Shown here in pieces: positions 1 to 6,141 of a stretch of DNA of 10,099 bases; the stretch's first letter is position 1, and every line of letters starts with the position of its first letter. The DNA is from Deltaproteobacteria bacterium (lineage in GTDB: Bacteria; Desulfobacterota; DSM-4660; Desulfatiglandales; HGW-15). The notes under the pieces were generated by a model that did no database searches, was not told the DNA's origin, and saw nothing but the letters and a program-made list of their open reading frames with translations. The DNA lies in contig CP070840.1 in the NCBI GenBank assembly GCA_020342025.1, positions 1,510,590 through 1,520,688 of the forward strand, in the 5' to 3' direction. A program made the translations under genes and the position numbers.

Positions 1-417
1 AGGACCGTTCATAGCGGATTTCCCAGGTATAATCTCATGGTAGATACCCACTTTATGGCCGAGATGTGTGCTGGTATTCTGGTTGCCGTAACGGATAATG
101 ACCAATTTGATGGGGCCTTGACCCTTGATCTGGCGGATGAGAGTGAAATCTGTCTGGGCATGGGGGGGCGTGAATTCAAGACGAAAGATGGAGAGATCGT
201 ATTGAGAGATGAAAAGGAGATCGTGTGTGTCCTTTGCCAGGGTGCGGATGAGAAGACCCGGGTGACGGAGGAGACCAGGAATGTGCTCTATTATGGCTAC
301 GCCGTCCCGGGGATTGAGGCACGCTATCTCGAGGAGGGCCTAAGAATTGCTGCTGATACAACGGCCGAATTCGGTCGGGGTAAAGTGGAATGGATCGAGG
401 TTTTGGAGGGGGGGTAA
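1..417 (+). CDS. B3/B4 tRNA-binding (editing-like) domain protein, 3' part
   Basis: The reading frame is open from base 1 to a TAA at 415-417, so only the C-terminal 138 residues are visible and the true start lies left of the window; the ATG at 37 is probably internal. The stretch reads like the B3/B4 domain of the phenylalanyl-tRNA synthetase beta subunit and its stand-alone homologues: an N-L-M-V-D segment near the left edge, then acidic beta-strand-rich sequence, then the family-like K-T-R-V-T-E-E-T-R-N-V-L motif at about residues 86-97. In the synthetase this domain hydrolyses mischarged tRNA. Stand-alone versions are thought to be editing or tRNA-binding proteins, but the role here is unknown. 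The next promoter starts about 20 bases after the stop, so this is a separate unit from the leu operon. The family call rests on motif recall, not a search. Confidence 0.7.
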   Translation, partial: RTVHSGFPRYNLMVDTHFMAEMCAGILVAVTDNDQFDGALTLDLADESEICLGMGGREFKTKDGEIVLRDEKEIVCVLCQGADEKTRVTEETRNVLYYGYAVPGIEARYLEEGLRIAADTTAEFGRGKVEWIEVLEGG

Positions 418-436
418 AACAAAAGTAAAAAAAACG

Positions 437-465
437 TTGACAGCCAAAAATTAGTCAAATATAGT
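437..465 (+). promoter_or_regulatory. Sigma-70 promoter of the cimA-leuACDB operon
   Basis: A perfect -35 hexamer TTGACA (437-442) is followed by a 17-nt spacer and a -10 hexamer TATAGT (460-465). The region is A/T-rich, as promoters usually are. Transcription would start near 472, about 34 nt before the leader peptide ATG at 506. This is the only near-consensus promoter seen upstream of the operon. Confidence 0.82.
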
Positions 466-505
466 TATTTTTTGATTTGTATTTTTGAGAGGATTTTAGC
501 CAGGC

Positions 506-625
506 ATGGATTTAGTGAGCATTACCATTATCATAATTATGGGGGCAACGGGGATACTTCTGTCTTCCCTGTTGCTTCTCCTCCTGCTGGGTAAGCTCAA
601 ATTCCCGGGCCTGATACTGCCATAG
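506..625 (+). CDS. Branched-chain amino acid operon leader peptide (39 aa)
   Basis: This short ORF (ATG 506, TAG 623-625) begins about 34 nt after the predicted transcription start. Of its 39 residues 21 are branched-chain: 13 Leu, 7 Ile, 1 Val. They are clustered: I-T-I-I-I-I at residues 6-11 (Ile run at 527-538) and seven consecutive Leu codons at residues 22-28 (569-589), with further Leu and Ile codons just before the stop. An in-frame stop at 497-499 makes ATG 506 the first possible ATG start. A GAGAGGA Shine-Dalgarno-like element (487-493) lies 12 nt upstream, which is rather far. The composition resembles the IlvL and LeuL leader peptides of enteric bacteria. The peptide itself probably has no function; its translation rate would sense charged tRNA-Leu and tRNA-Ile. 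Its hydrophobicity would also fit a one-helix membrane peptide, but the adjoining alternative RNA structures favour the leader role. Confidence 0.85.
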   Translation: MDLVSITIIIIMGATGILLSSLLLLLLLGKLKFPGLILP

Positions 626-665
626 TTTAGAGACACCAAATTTAGAAAATCCGTTATCAGGCCCG
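606..665 (+). promoter_or_regulatory. Antiterminator pairing of the attenuator
   Basis: Bases 606-616 (CGGGCCTGATA) are exactly complementary to 655-665 (TATCAGGCCCG), giving an 11-bp, GC-rich helix. The second strand overlaps six bases of the 5' arm of the terminator and its whole loop, so the two structures cannot coexist. The first strand lies in the last codons of the leader peptide. A ribosome finishing at the TAG (623-625) would cover it, whereas one stalled in the Leu run (569-589) would leave it free. This is the geometry expected of ribosome-mediated attenuation; the pairing is seen directly, the function is inferred. Confidence 0.8.
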
Positions 666-686
666 CCTGATAACGGATTTTTTTTT
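646..686 (+). terminator. Intrinsic terminator (attenuator) before cimA
   Basis: A perfect 15-bp stem pairs AAAATCCGTTATCAG (646-660) with 667-681 around the 6-nt loop GCCCGC, with an uninterrupted run of nine T at 678-686. The stem begins 20 nt after the leader stop codon and the T-run ends 22 nt before the cimA ATG. It therefore sits between the promoter and every structural gene of the operon and must be read through for expression. It competes with the antiterminator for bases 655-660. Confidence 0.92.
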
Positions 687-708
687 GAAAAGCGGATGAG
701 GAGAAGGT

Positions 709-2283
709 ATGAGCAAAAAAATTGTCGTGTACGATACCACGCTTCGTGATGGGACTCAGGGAGAATACATCACCCTCTCGGCCGAGGACAAACTCAGGAT
801 CGCACGAAAACTGGATGCGTTTGGGGTGCATTATATTGAGGGTGGATTCCCAGGCTCAAATCCCAAGGACGCCAGGTTCTTTAGAATGGCCCGTAAGGCC
901 GCCCTGAACAACACAAGATTGACCGCCTTCGGTAACACCAGAAGAGGCAACAGCACCCCAGAGAAGGACCAAAATATCAAAGCACTTCTAAAGACAGAGG
1001 CGGAAGCGGTGACGATCGTTGGCAAGAGCTGGGATCTCCATGCCACAGAGATTTTACGGGTCTCCTTGGATGAGAATCTCTCTATGATTGAGGATACCCT
1101 GGCCTTTTTGAAAAAGCAGGGCAGAGAAGTCATCTATGATGCGGAGCATTTTTTTGATGGGTATAAACACAATCCGGCCTATGCCCTGGAGACTGTAAAG
1201 GCGGCCATCCGTGGCGGGGCAGACACAATCGTTTTATGCGATACAAATGGCGGAACGCTTCCCCATGAAGTCCAGACCATCATGGCGGACCTGATCCCTC
1301 ATATCACCCTGCCTTTAGGAATCCATGCCCACAATGATTGTGGTCTCGCCCTTGCCAATTCTCTGGTGGCGGTTCAATCAGGCGCGGCGATGGTTCAGGG
1401 GACCATTAACGGTTACGGGGAGCGTTGTGGAAACGTGGATCTCATCTCGGTGGTGGGAAATCTTCAGCTCAAAATGGGCTATGAATGCGTTGCGCCAGAA
1501 AAGTTGAAGCAGTTGACCGAACTTTCCCGCTATGTGAGCGAGGTAGCCAATGTTCCCCCACTAAACCAGCGGCCCTTTGTGGGCAAAAGCGCCTTTGCAC
1601 ACAAGGGTGGCGTTCATGTCAGTGCCATTATGAAGAACCCTGCATCCTACGAGCATATGGACCCTGAGCAGGTGGGTAATCGCCGACGGGTCCTGGTTTC
1701 AGATCTTTCCGGCAAGAGTAATATCAAGTACAAGAGCCGGGAAATGGGTATCAAGCTGGGGGGCAATGGGTACGATAGCGAGAAGATCGTGCAGGAGATC
1801 AAGAGGTTGGAAGACCAGGGGTATCAATTTGATGCGGCTGAAGGGTCTTTGGAACTTCTGATGAAGAAAGTGACAGGCCAGTTTGAGGACCCTTTTACCC
1901 TTGAGTCCTTCCGCGTGACCATCGAAAAAAACCGTTCCGGGCCCAGCACTTCTCAGGCAACCATCAAGATTTCTGTGGGCGGGGATCAGGAGATTACCGC
2001 AGCAGAAGGAGATGGCCCGGTCAATGCGCTTGATAATGCGCTAAGAAAGGCCCTGAACAAGTTCTTTCCACGTATTCGGGAGATGGGACTGGTGGATTTC
2101 AAGGTGCGTGTCATTGACGGGGGTGGTGGAACAGCCGCCAAGGTGAGCGTCAAGATTGAATCCAGGGACGCCCGCGAGATCTGGTCCACAATAGGCGTGT
2201 CAGAGAATATTATCGAAGCGAGCTGGCAAGCCCTTGCGGACAGTGTGCAGTACAAGCTTTTAAAAGAGTTGAACGGAGAGTAA
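709..2283 (+). CDS. cimA: (R)-citramalate synthase
   Basis: This cytosolic enzyme condenses pyruvate with acetyl-CoA to citramalate, the entry to the threonine-independent isoleucine route. The 524-residue protein has a DRE-TIM aldolase-type barrel with D-T-T-L-R-D-G at residues 9-15 (catalytic Arg13, metal ligand Asp14), the metal-binding H-A-H-N-D at 206-210, G-E-R-C-G-N at 237-242 and a second conserved His segment A-F-A-H-K-G-G-V-H at 295-303. The C-terminal LeuA-type regulatory dimer domain covers roughly 390-520. The D-G-T-Q-G-E-Y continuation after the catalytic loop, instead of the LeuA D-G-E-Q-S-P-G, and the Y-D-A-E-H-F-F-D-G motif near 143-151 mark the citramalate synthase branch. 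The start ATG has a GAGGAGAAGG ribosome site at 698-707. It is the first gene behind the attenuator and is followed by its paralogue leuA. Substrate preference is inferred from family motifs. Confidence 0.9.
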   Translation: MSKKIVVYDTTLRDGTQGEYITLSAEDKLRIARKLDAFGVHYIEGGFPGSNPKDARFFRMARKAALNNTRLTAFGNTRRGNSTPEKDQNIKALLKTEAEAVTIVGKSWDLHATEILRVSLDENLSMIEDTLAFLKKQGREVIYDAEHFFDGYKHNPAYALETVKAAIRGGADTIVLCDTNGGTLPHEVQTIMADLIPHITLPLGIHAHNDCGLALANSLVAVQSGAAMVQGTINGYGERCGNVDLISVVGNLQLKMGYECVAPEKLKQLTELSRYVSEVANVPPLNQRPFVGKSAFAHKGGVHVSAIMKNPASYEHMDPEQVGNRRRVLVSDLSGKSNIKYKSREMGIKLGGNGYDSEKIVQEIKRLEDQGYQFDAAEGSLELLMKKVTGQFEDPFTLESFRVTIEKNRSGPSTSQATIKISVGGDQEITAAEGDGPVNALDNALRKALNKFFPRIREMGLVDFKVRVIDGGGGTAAKVSVKIESRDAREIWSTIGVSENIIEASWQALADSVQYKLLKELNGE

Positions 2284-2286
2284 CAG

Positions 2287-2373
2287 ATGTACAAGAATTT
2301 TAGCCATGGGATGGGGAGCCACACCGCAGATTTCCGCGATCAAGGGAATCTGCGGAGGGTCCTTGCTGGATAG
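2287..2373 (+). CDS. Possible 28-aa small ORF after cimA
   Basis: An ATG 3 nt after the cimA stop opens 28 codons ending in TAG 2371-2373. GGAGAG (2275-2280), inside the end of cimA, lies 6 nt upstream and is a plausible ribosome site. The peptide is not rich in branched-chain residues and I recognise no family. The ORF contains the 12-bp hairpin at 2324-2355, so its reading may simply reflect that repeat. It may be fortuitous. Confidence 0.2.
   Translation: MYKNFSHGMGSHTADFRDQGNLRRVLAG
2324..2355 (+). repeat. 12-bp hairpin in the cimA-leuA gap
   Basis: CCGCAGATTTCC (2324-2335) pairs with GGGAATCTGCGG (2344-2355), one pair being G-T, around the loop GCGATCAA. No T-run follows, so it is not a standard intrinsic terminator. 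It could affect mRNA processing or partial polarity between cimA and leuA, or be a dispersed palindromic repeat. Confidence 0.65.
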
Positions 2374-2401
2374 CCTATTCATTCGTTTTCGTCAGAATAC
2401 T

Positions 2402-2458
2402 TTCCAACCCCCTCCCCAACCCTTCCCCTTGAATGGGGAGGGCAGGGTGGGGGTGGAA
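2402..2458 (+). repeat. Long C-rich/G-rich imperfect inverted repeat in the cimA-leuA gap
   Basis: The C-rich arm 2402-2428 folds onto the G-rich arm 2435-2458 around the loop TTGAAT. The stem includes TTCCCC against GGGGAG, CCC against GGG, CCCCC against GGGGG and TTCC against GGAA, with small internal bulges. It ends about 20 nt before the leuA ribosome site. Such pyrimidine/purine palindromes often occur as multicopy intergenic repeats; whether this one is dispersed in the genome cannot be seen here. Confidence 0.6.
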
Positions 2459-2493
2459 TCCACTTGGCACTTATTCAAAAAGGAGTTTATCCA

Positions 2494-4038
2494 ATGAAGG
2501 ATCAGGTCATTATTTTTGATACAACACTTCGTGATGGCGAACAGTCGCCGGGGGCCAGCATGAACGTGGCTGAGAAGTTGCGTCTAGCCACACAGCTTGA
2601 AAAGCTTGGGGTGAACGTGGTGGAAGCGGGTTTTCCTGCAGCATCTCCTGGAGATCTGGAAGCCGTTAAGATGATTGCCCATAAAATTCGTAGCGTTCAA
2701 GTGGCAGGGCTTGCCAGGGCATCCAAGGAGGATATTGATCAAGCCTGGGAGGCCATCAAGGATGCGGCTCACCCGAGGATTCATACCTTCATCGCCACCT
2801 CAGATATCCACCTGGAACACAAGCTAAAGATGACCCGCGAAGAGGTGATAAAAGCCGCGGTGGAATCGGTCAGATATGCCAAGAGATTTACGGATAACGT
2901 GGAATTCTCCGCAGAGGACGGGTCAAGGAGCGATAGGGATTTCCTTTGCAAGGTTTTCGAGGCGGCCGTTGGGGCAGGTGCCACAACCATAAATCTACCG
3001 GACACCGTGGGATACGCCCTCCCCCACGAGTTTGTGGAACTGGTCAGCTATGTAGCCAACCACACCTCCAATATACACAAGGCCATATTGAGTGTGCACT
3101 GCCATAACGATCTCGGGCTTGCCACAGCAAATACCCTGGCAGGGCTTAAGGCTGGAGCCCGTCAGGCAGAGGTGACCATTAATGGGATCGGTGAGCGCGC
3201 AGGGAACACTTCCCTTGAGGAAGTGGTGATGGCCCTTTACACCCATAGGGATCACCTGGGTCTGAACACCCAGATCAATACCAAAGAGATCTATCCCACC
3301 AGTCGGCTTGCCTCTATGATTACCGGAATCGTGGTACAGCCCAACAAGGCAGTGGTTGGAGCGAACGCCTTTGCCCATGAGGCGGGAATCCATCAAGACG
3401 GCGTGCTAAAGCACAGGTTGACCTATGAGATCATGGAACCAGAGACCATAGGCCTGGCCACGAATCGTCTGGTTTTGGGTAAACACTCGGGGAGTCATGC
3501 GTTCCGAGATCGGCTTAAGGACCTGGGCTATGATCTGGAGGAGAAGGATTTCAAACGGCTCTTTAAAAAATTCAAGGAACTGGCAGACAAACGCAAAGAG
3601 ATCCTTGACGAGGACATTGAAGTTTTGGTTGCAGAGGAGATCTTGCGCGTTCCAGACAGATATAAACTGGACTACCTGAACGTGGTTTGCGGCACGGTGG
3701 CAGTGCCAACGGCCACCGTGAAGCTGAAAATAGATGGAAAAGAGGCCCAAGGCGCAGGGTTTGGTGTGGGTCCCATTGATGCCACGTACAACACCATTGC
3801 CAAAATAACGGGAACCAGTTCAAAACTCCTGCGCTTTACGGTTACGGCCGTGAGTGGCGGCATGGACGCACAAGGGGAGGTGACCGTGCGTCTCCAGGAG
3901 AACGGGCTTGTGGCCCTCGGAAAGGGCGCAGATTCAGACATTATTACGGCAAGCGCCAAGGCCTATGTCAACGGACTCAATCGTCTCGAATACTTGAAGG
4001 AGAATCCGTCTCTCATGCCGGATCAGAGGAGCCTTTAG
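2494..4038 (+). CDS. leuA: 2-isopropylmalate synthase
   Basis: LeuA performs the first committed step of leucine synthesis, joining acetyl-CoA to 2-ketoisovalerate to give 2-isopropylmalate. The start is taken at ATG 2494 because AAGGAG (2480-2485) lies 8 nt upstream and the protein then begins M-K-D-Q-V-I-I-F-D-T-T-L-R-D-G; an in-frame TTG at 2464 would only add ten unconserved residues. The result is 514 residues, normal for bacterial LeuA. Motifs: D-T-T-L-R-D-G-E-Q-S-P-G at 9-20 (Arg13, Asp14), H-C-H-N-D at 202-206 (metal ligands), G-E-R-A-G-N-T-S-L-E-E at 233-243, A-F-A-H-E-A-G-I-H-Q-D-G at 292-303, and a C-terminal LeuA dimer/allosteric domain from about 380, where leucine feedback is expected. 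It is paralogous to the preceding cimA. About 210 nt carrying two hairpins separate the two genes, so their expression could be uncoupled. Confidence 0.95.
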   Translation: MKDQVIIFDTTLRDGEQSPGASMNVAEKLRLATQLEKLGVNVVEAGFPAASPGDLEAVKMIAHKIRSVQVAGLARASKEDIDQAWEAIKDAAHPRIHTFIATSDIHLEHKLKMTREEVIKAAVESVRYAKRFTDNVEFSAEDGSRSDRDFLCKVFEAAVGAGATTINLPDTVGYALPHEFVELVSYVANHTSNIHKAILSVHCHNDLGLATANTLAGLKAGARQAEVTINGIGERAGNTSLEEVVMALYTHRDHLGLNTQINTKEIYPTSRLASMITGIVVQPNKAVVGANAFAHEAGIHQDGVLKHRLTYEIMEPETIGLATNRLVLGKHSGSHAFRDRLKDLGYDLEEKDFKRLFKKFKELADKRKEILDEDIEVLVAEEILRVPDRYKLDYLNVVCGTVAVPTATVKLKIDGKEAQGAGFGVGPIDATYNTIAKITGTSSKLLRFTVTAVSGGMDAQGEVTVRLQENGLVALGKGADSDIITASAKAYVNGLNRLEYLKENPSLMPDQRSL

Positions 4039-4051
4039 TCTTTACTAAAGG
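4032..4051 (+). repeat. 8-bp hairpin over the leuA stop codon
   Basis: CCTTTAGT (4032-4039) pairs perfectly with ACTAAAGG (4044-4051) around CTTT, enclosing the leuA TAG (4036-4038). A G-run rather than a T-run follows, so it is unlikely to terminate. It may stabilise the leuA 3' end. Confidence 0.4.
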
Positions 4052-4237
4052 GGGGCGAGGTAAGGATTGCCTCTCAGCCGAGGACTTCGAGTGAGCCCCA
4101 GTCTAACGGCTCGCCGGGTGCTTGAAATGACATTTTTTGAAATTTAGATTATATAAGAGATCCATTGAAAGGTAGGATGGGTGGCCGAGGGAGATCATGC
4201 CACTCATCCTATCTATTTTAATATGGAAGAGTTGCGT
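4039..4237 (+). other. leuA-leuC intergenic leader, structured
   Basis: This 199-nt gap has no sizeable gene. It holds a hairpin GTGAGCC (4091-4097) with GGCTCGC (4108-4114), one G-T pair, whose following T-run (4133-4138) is too distant for a clean terminator. An A/T-rich stretch at 4122-4157 has only weak promoter resemblance (TTGAAA 4122-4127, TAGATT 4145-4150). A strong hairpin at 4171-4213 and a short Ile/Leu-rich ORF at 4197-4241 are listed separately. No convincing T-box or riboswitch was seen. Confidence 0.5.
4171..4213 (+). promoter_or_regulatory. 15-bp hairpin in the leuC leader
   Basis: Bases 4171-4185 (GGTAGGATGGGTGGC) pair with 4199-4213 (GCCACTCATCCTATC): 13 Watson-Crick and 2 G-T pairs, with a 13-nt loop. 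The loop carries a purine-rich GAGGGAG (4187-4193), directly before the ATG of the short ORF at 4197. Only a weak U stretch follows (4215-4219). Control of leuC translation is a possible role. Confidence 0.55.
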
Positions 4238-4241
4238 ATGA
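4197..4241 (+). CDS. Possible 14-aa leader ORF coupled to leuC
   Basis: The ORF starts at ATG 4197 and encodes MPLILSILIWKSCV, half of whose residues are Leu, Ile or Val. Its stop TGA (4239-4241) overlaps the leuC ATG (4238-4240) in an ATGA arrangement typical of translational coupling. GAGGGAG (4187-4193) lies close upstream, 3 nt from the ATG, which is short for a ribosome site. The composition and position suggest a second amino-acid-sensing leader or a coupling ORF, but at 14 codons chance is a serious alternative. Confidence 0.3.
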   Translation: MPLILSILIWKSCV

Positions 4242-5503
4242 AAAGCGGAATGACCATCACAGAGAAGATCTTGGCAGCGCATGCGGACATGGATTCGGTG
4301 GGTCCGGGGGATATTATTCAGGTTCGGGTGGATCTGGCCTTGGCTAACGATATCACCGCGCCCCTGGCCATACGTGTTTTCAATGAAATAGGGACAGGCA
4401 AGGTCTTTGACCCGGGGAAAATCGCACTGGTGCCGGACCATTTTGTGCCCAATAAGGACATCCCTTCCGCTCAGCAGGCCCGGCTCATGAGAGAATTTGC
4501 CAAAGAGCAAGACATCAAGAACTACTTTGAGCTGGGGGAGGGAGGAATCGAACACGTGATTCTGCCTGAAAAGGGCCTCGTTGTTCCCGGCCATCTAATT
4601 ATCGGAGCAGACAGCCATACCTGTACCTATGGGGCCTTAGGGGCCTTTAGCACCGGGGTGGGAAGTACGGACCTTGGCGTGATCCTTGCCACCGGCAGGA
4701 CGTGGCTCAAGGTGCCCTCCACCATAAGGTTGAACTATGAGGGCCGTCTGCGGCCCTGGGTGGGAGGTAAGGACTTGATTCTTTTTACCTTGGGAGAACT
4801 GGGCGCGGACAGTGCGGTCTACAAGGCACTGGAATTTGGGGGAGAAGTCATTGGGAAGCTCTCCATGGATCACAGGTTTACCATGGCCAATATGGCGGTG
4901 GAGGCGGGTGCAAAGAACGGCATCGTGGAACCGGATGAGACCACTTCTAGCTATGCAAAAGAAAGGTGCAACAGGAAACCGTTGCTGCTAGCGAGCGATC
5001 CAGGGGCAATATATGAGAAGGTATTAAAGATAGAAGTGGATGACATTGAACCGCAGGTGGCATTTCCCCATTCCCCGGACAATGTGCGCCCCGTGTCTCA
5101 GGTTGGGGAGGTCCCCCTTGATCAGGTCTTCATAGGGTCATGTACCAATGGGCGGTTCGAAGACCTCAAGGAGGCGGCAGCGGTTCTAAAGGGCAGGTCA
5201 ACGTCTAAGGGAACAAGGCTAATCGTACTGCCCGGTTCCTCCCTCATCTACAAACAGGCCCTCCAAGGAGGGATTTTAGCGACACTGATTGAAGCGGGTG
5301 CCGTGATCGGCCCGGCCTGCTGCGGGCCCTGCCTTGGAGGCCACATGGGTATCCTGGCGGAAGGTGAAAAGGGGCTCTCCACGAGCAACAGGAACTTCGT
5401 CGGTAGGATGGGGCATCCGAAAAGTGAGGTCTATTTGGCAAGCCCCCCAATAGCCGCCGCCTCTGCTGTACTGGGAAGGATAGGATCCCCGGACGAGCTC
5501 TAA
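4238..5503 (+). CDS. leuC: 3-isopropylmalate dehydratase large subunit
   Basis: LeuC binds a [4Fe-4S] cluster and, with LeuD, isomerises 2-isopropylmalate to 3-isopropylmalate; enzymes of this type often also convert citramalate to beta-methylmalate. With the start at ATG 4238 the protein has 421 residues, the size of the short HacA-like class. This start has GGAAGAG (4225-4231) six bases upstream and precedes the usual M-T-I-T-E-K-I-L-A-A-H N-terminus; GTG 4181 and ATG 4223 give unconserved extensions, and ATG 4250 is possible. Motifs: G-A-D-S-H-T-C-T-Y-G near 123-132, G-S-C-T-N-G-R with cluster ligand Cys302, and C-C-G-P-C-L-G-G-H with Cys362 and Cys365. leuD follows after 22 nt. As there is one LeuCD pair beside both CimA and LeuA, shared use in isoleucine and leucine synthesis is inferred. 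Confidence 0.94.
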   Translation: MKSGMTITEKILAAHADMDSVGPGDIIQVRVDLALANDITAPLAIRVFNEIGTGKVFDPGKIALVPDHFVPNKDIPSAQQARLMREFAKEQDIKNYFELGEGGIEHVILPEKGLVVPGHLIIGADSHTCTYGALGAFSTGVGSTDLGVILATGRTWLKVPSTIRLNYEGRLRPWVGGKDLILFTLGELGADSAVYKALEFGGEVIGKLSMDHRFTMANMAVEAGAKNGIVEPDETTSSYAKERCNRKPLLLASDPGAIYEKVLKIEVDDIEPQVAFPHSPDNVRPVSQVGEVPLDQVFIGSCTNGRFEDLKEAAAVLKGRSTSKGTRLIVLPGSSLIYKQALQGGILATLIEAGAVIGPACCGPCLGGHMGILAEGEKGLSTSNRNFVGRMGHPKSEVYLASPPIAAASAVLGRIGSPDEL

Positions 5504-5525
5504 TTGAAAAAGGCTAGGTGAAGAC

Positions 5526-6014
5526 ATGATATTTGAAGGTAGAGTCTGGAAATTTGGAGACCAGGTGGATACGGATTTGATCATACCTGCAAGATTTCTG
5601 ACCGTCTCTGATGAAGAGGAACTTGCGAGGAATTGCTTTGCTGATTTGAGGCCTGATTTTGTGGAGAAGGTTCAGGCTGGTGATGTGATCGTGGCCGGAA
5701 AAAATTTCGGTTGTGGGTCATCCAGGGAGCATGCCACTTGGGCCATCAAGGGGGCCGGTATCCGGCTTATTATAGCGAAGAGTTTCGCCAGGATATTTTA
5801 CAGAAATGCCTTCAACATAGGTCTTCCTCTCTTGGAATCTGAGGAAGCCTCAGATGACCTTGTGGAAGGCGATCAGGTCTCGATCAATCTTGCAACAGGG
5901 GAAATAGTGAATGAGAATAAGGGCCAACGTTTCTCGGCAAAACCGATCCCCGATTTTATGATGGATATGATTAAGGCTGGGGGATTGGTGAATCACATTA
6001 TAAATAGAAAATGA
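5526..6014 (+). CDS. leuD: 3-isopropylmalate dehydratase small subunit
   Basis: LeuD is the swivelling small subunit that completes the active site of LeuC and sets substrate preference. The protein has 162 residues, the length usual for the partner of the short HacA-type LeuC rather than the roughly 200 residues of enteric LeuD. Conserved segments are [11 protein letters not shown] at 15-25, the substrate loop [10 protein letters not shown] at 61-70 and [16 protein letters not shown] at 86-101. ATG 5526 is preceded by AGGTGAAG (about 5516-5523) and by a 22-nt gap from leuC, supporting cotranscription. The Y-R-N-A-F-N-I-G-L loop suits a broad substrate range (isopropylmalate and citramalate), but specificity cannot be read from sequence alone. 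Confidence 0.94.
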   Translation: MIFEGRVWKFGDQVDTDLIIPARFLTVSDEEELARNCFADLRPDFVEKVQAGDVIVAGKNFGCGSSREHATWAIKGAGIRLIIAKSFARIFYRNAFNIGLPLLESEEASDDLVEGDQVSINLATGEIVNENKGQRFSAKPIPDFMMDMIKAGGLVNHIINRK

Positions 6015-6130
6015 TCATTCCTCAACTGAGGGGGCAATCCTCTCCTCGGAAAAGACCGCATGCCCCTTGTCTTGCTTCCTCAATTGATCTAATCTCTGAT
6101 CAATCACCCAAAAACACTTTCTTATTCTAG
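6011..6130 (+). CDS. Possible 39-aa ORF bridging leuD and leuB
   Basis: ATG 6011 overlaps the leuD TGA (6012-6014) as ATGA and opens 39 codons to TAG 6128-6130, 11 nt before leuB. No good ribosome site precedes it and I recognise no family. It would carry ribosomes across the 127-nt gap, but may be fortuitous. The gap also contains a 7-bp hairpin, ATTGATC (6083-6089) with GATCAAT (6098-6104). Confidence 0.2.
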   Translation: MIIPQLRGQSSPRKRPHAPCLASSIDLISDQSPKNTFLF

Positions 6131-6141
6131 AGGGCTTAACT

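Noticed and set aside
506..625. Leader ORF as a one-helix membrane protein
   Set aside because: Hydrophobicity follows automatically from Leu/Ile codons; the promoter, exclusive antiterminator and terminator around it make a regulatory leader more likely. Not fully excluded.
2464..2493. TTG start extending LeuA by ten residues
   Set aside because: ATG 2494 has a clear AAGGAG at good spacing and starts just before the conserved barrel strand.
2306..2497. 63-codon plus-strand ORF between cimA and leuA
   Set aside because: It runs through the palindromic repeats, overlaps the leuA start and has repeat-derived proline/glycine-rich sequence.
2995..3396. 133-codon minus-strand ORF inside leuA
   Set aside because: It is antisense to conserved leuA sequence, has no family resemblance and no ribosome site worth noting.
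4122..4157. Internal promoter before leuC (TTGAAA / TAGATT)
   Set aside because: The -10 match is poor and A/T-rich sequence gives such matches by chance; not strong enough to list as a promoter.
4160..4215. T-box riboswitch upstream of leuC (GGGTGGCCGAGGG resembles the T-box core)
   Set aside because: The full T-box consensus, a specifier stem and a terminator with U-run are missing; the match lies in an ordinary hairpin arm.
4181..4237. GTG start at 4181 extending LeuC by 19 residues
   Set aside because: The added residues are not LeuC-like, they overlap the hairpin arm, and ATG 4238 has a better ribosome site and precedes the conserved N-terminus.
4103..4594. 163-codon minus-strand ORF over the leuC start
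   Set aside because: It is a mirror frame of the conserved leuC N-terminus and its leader; no recognisable domain.
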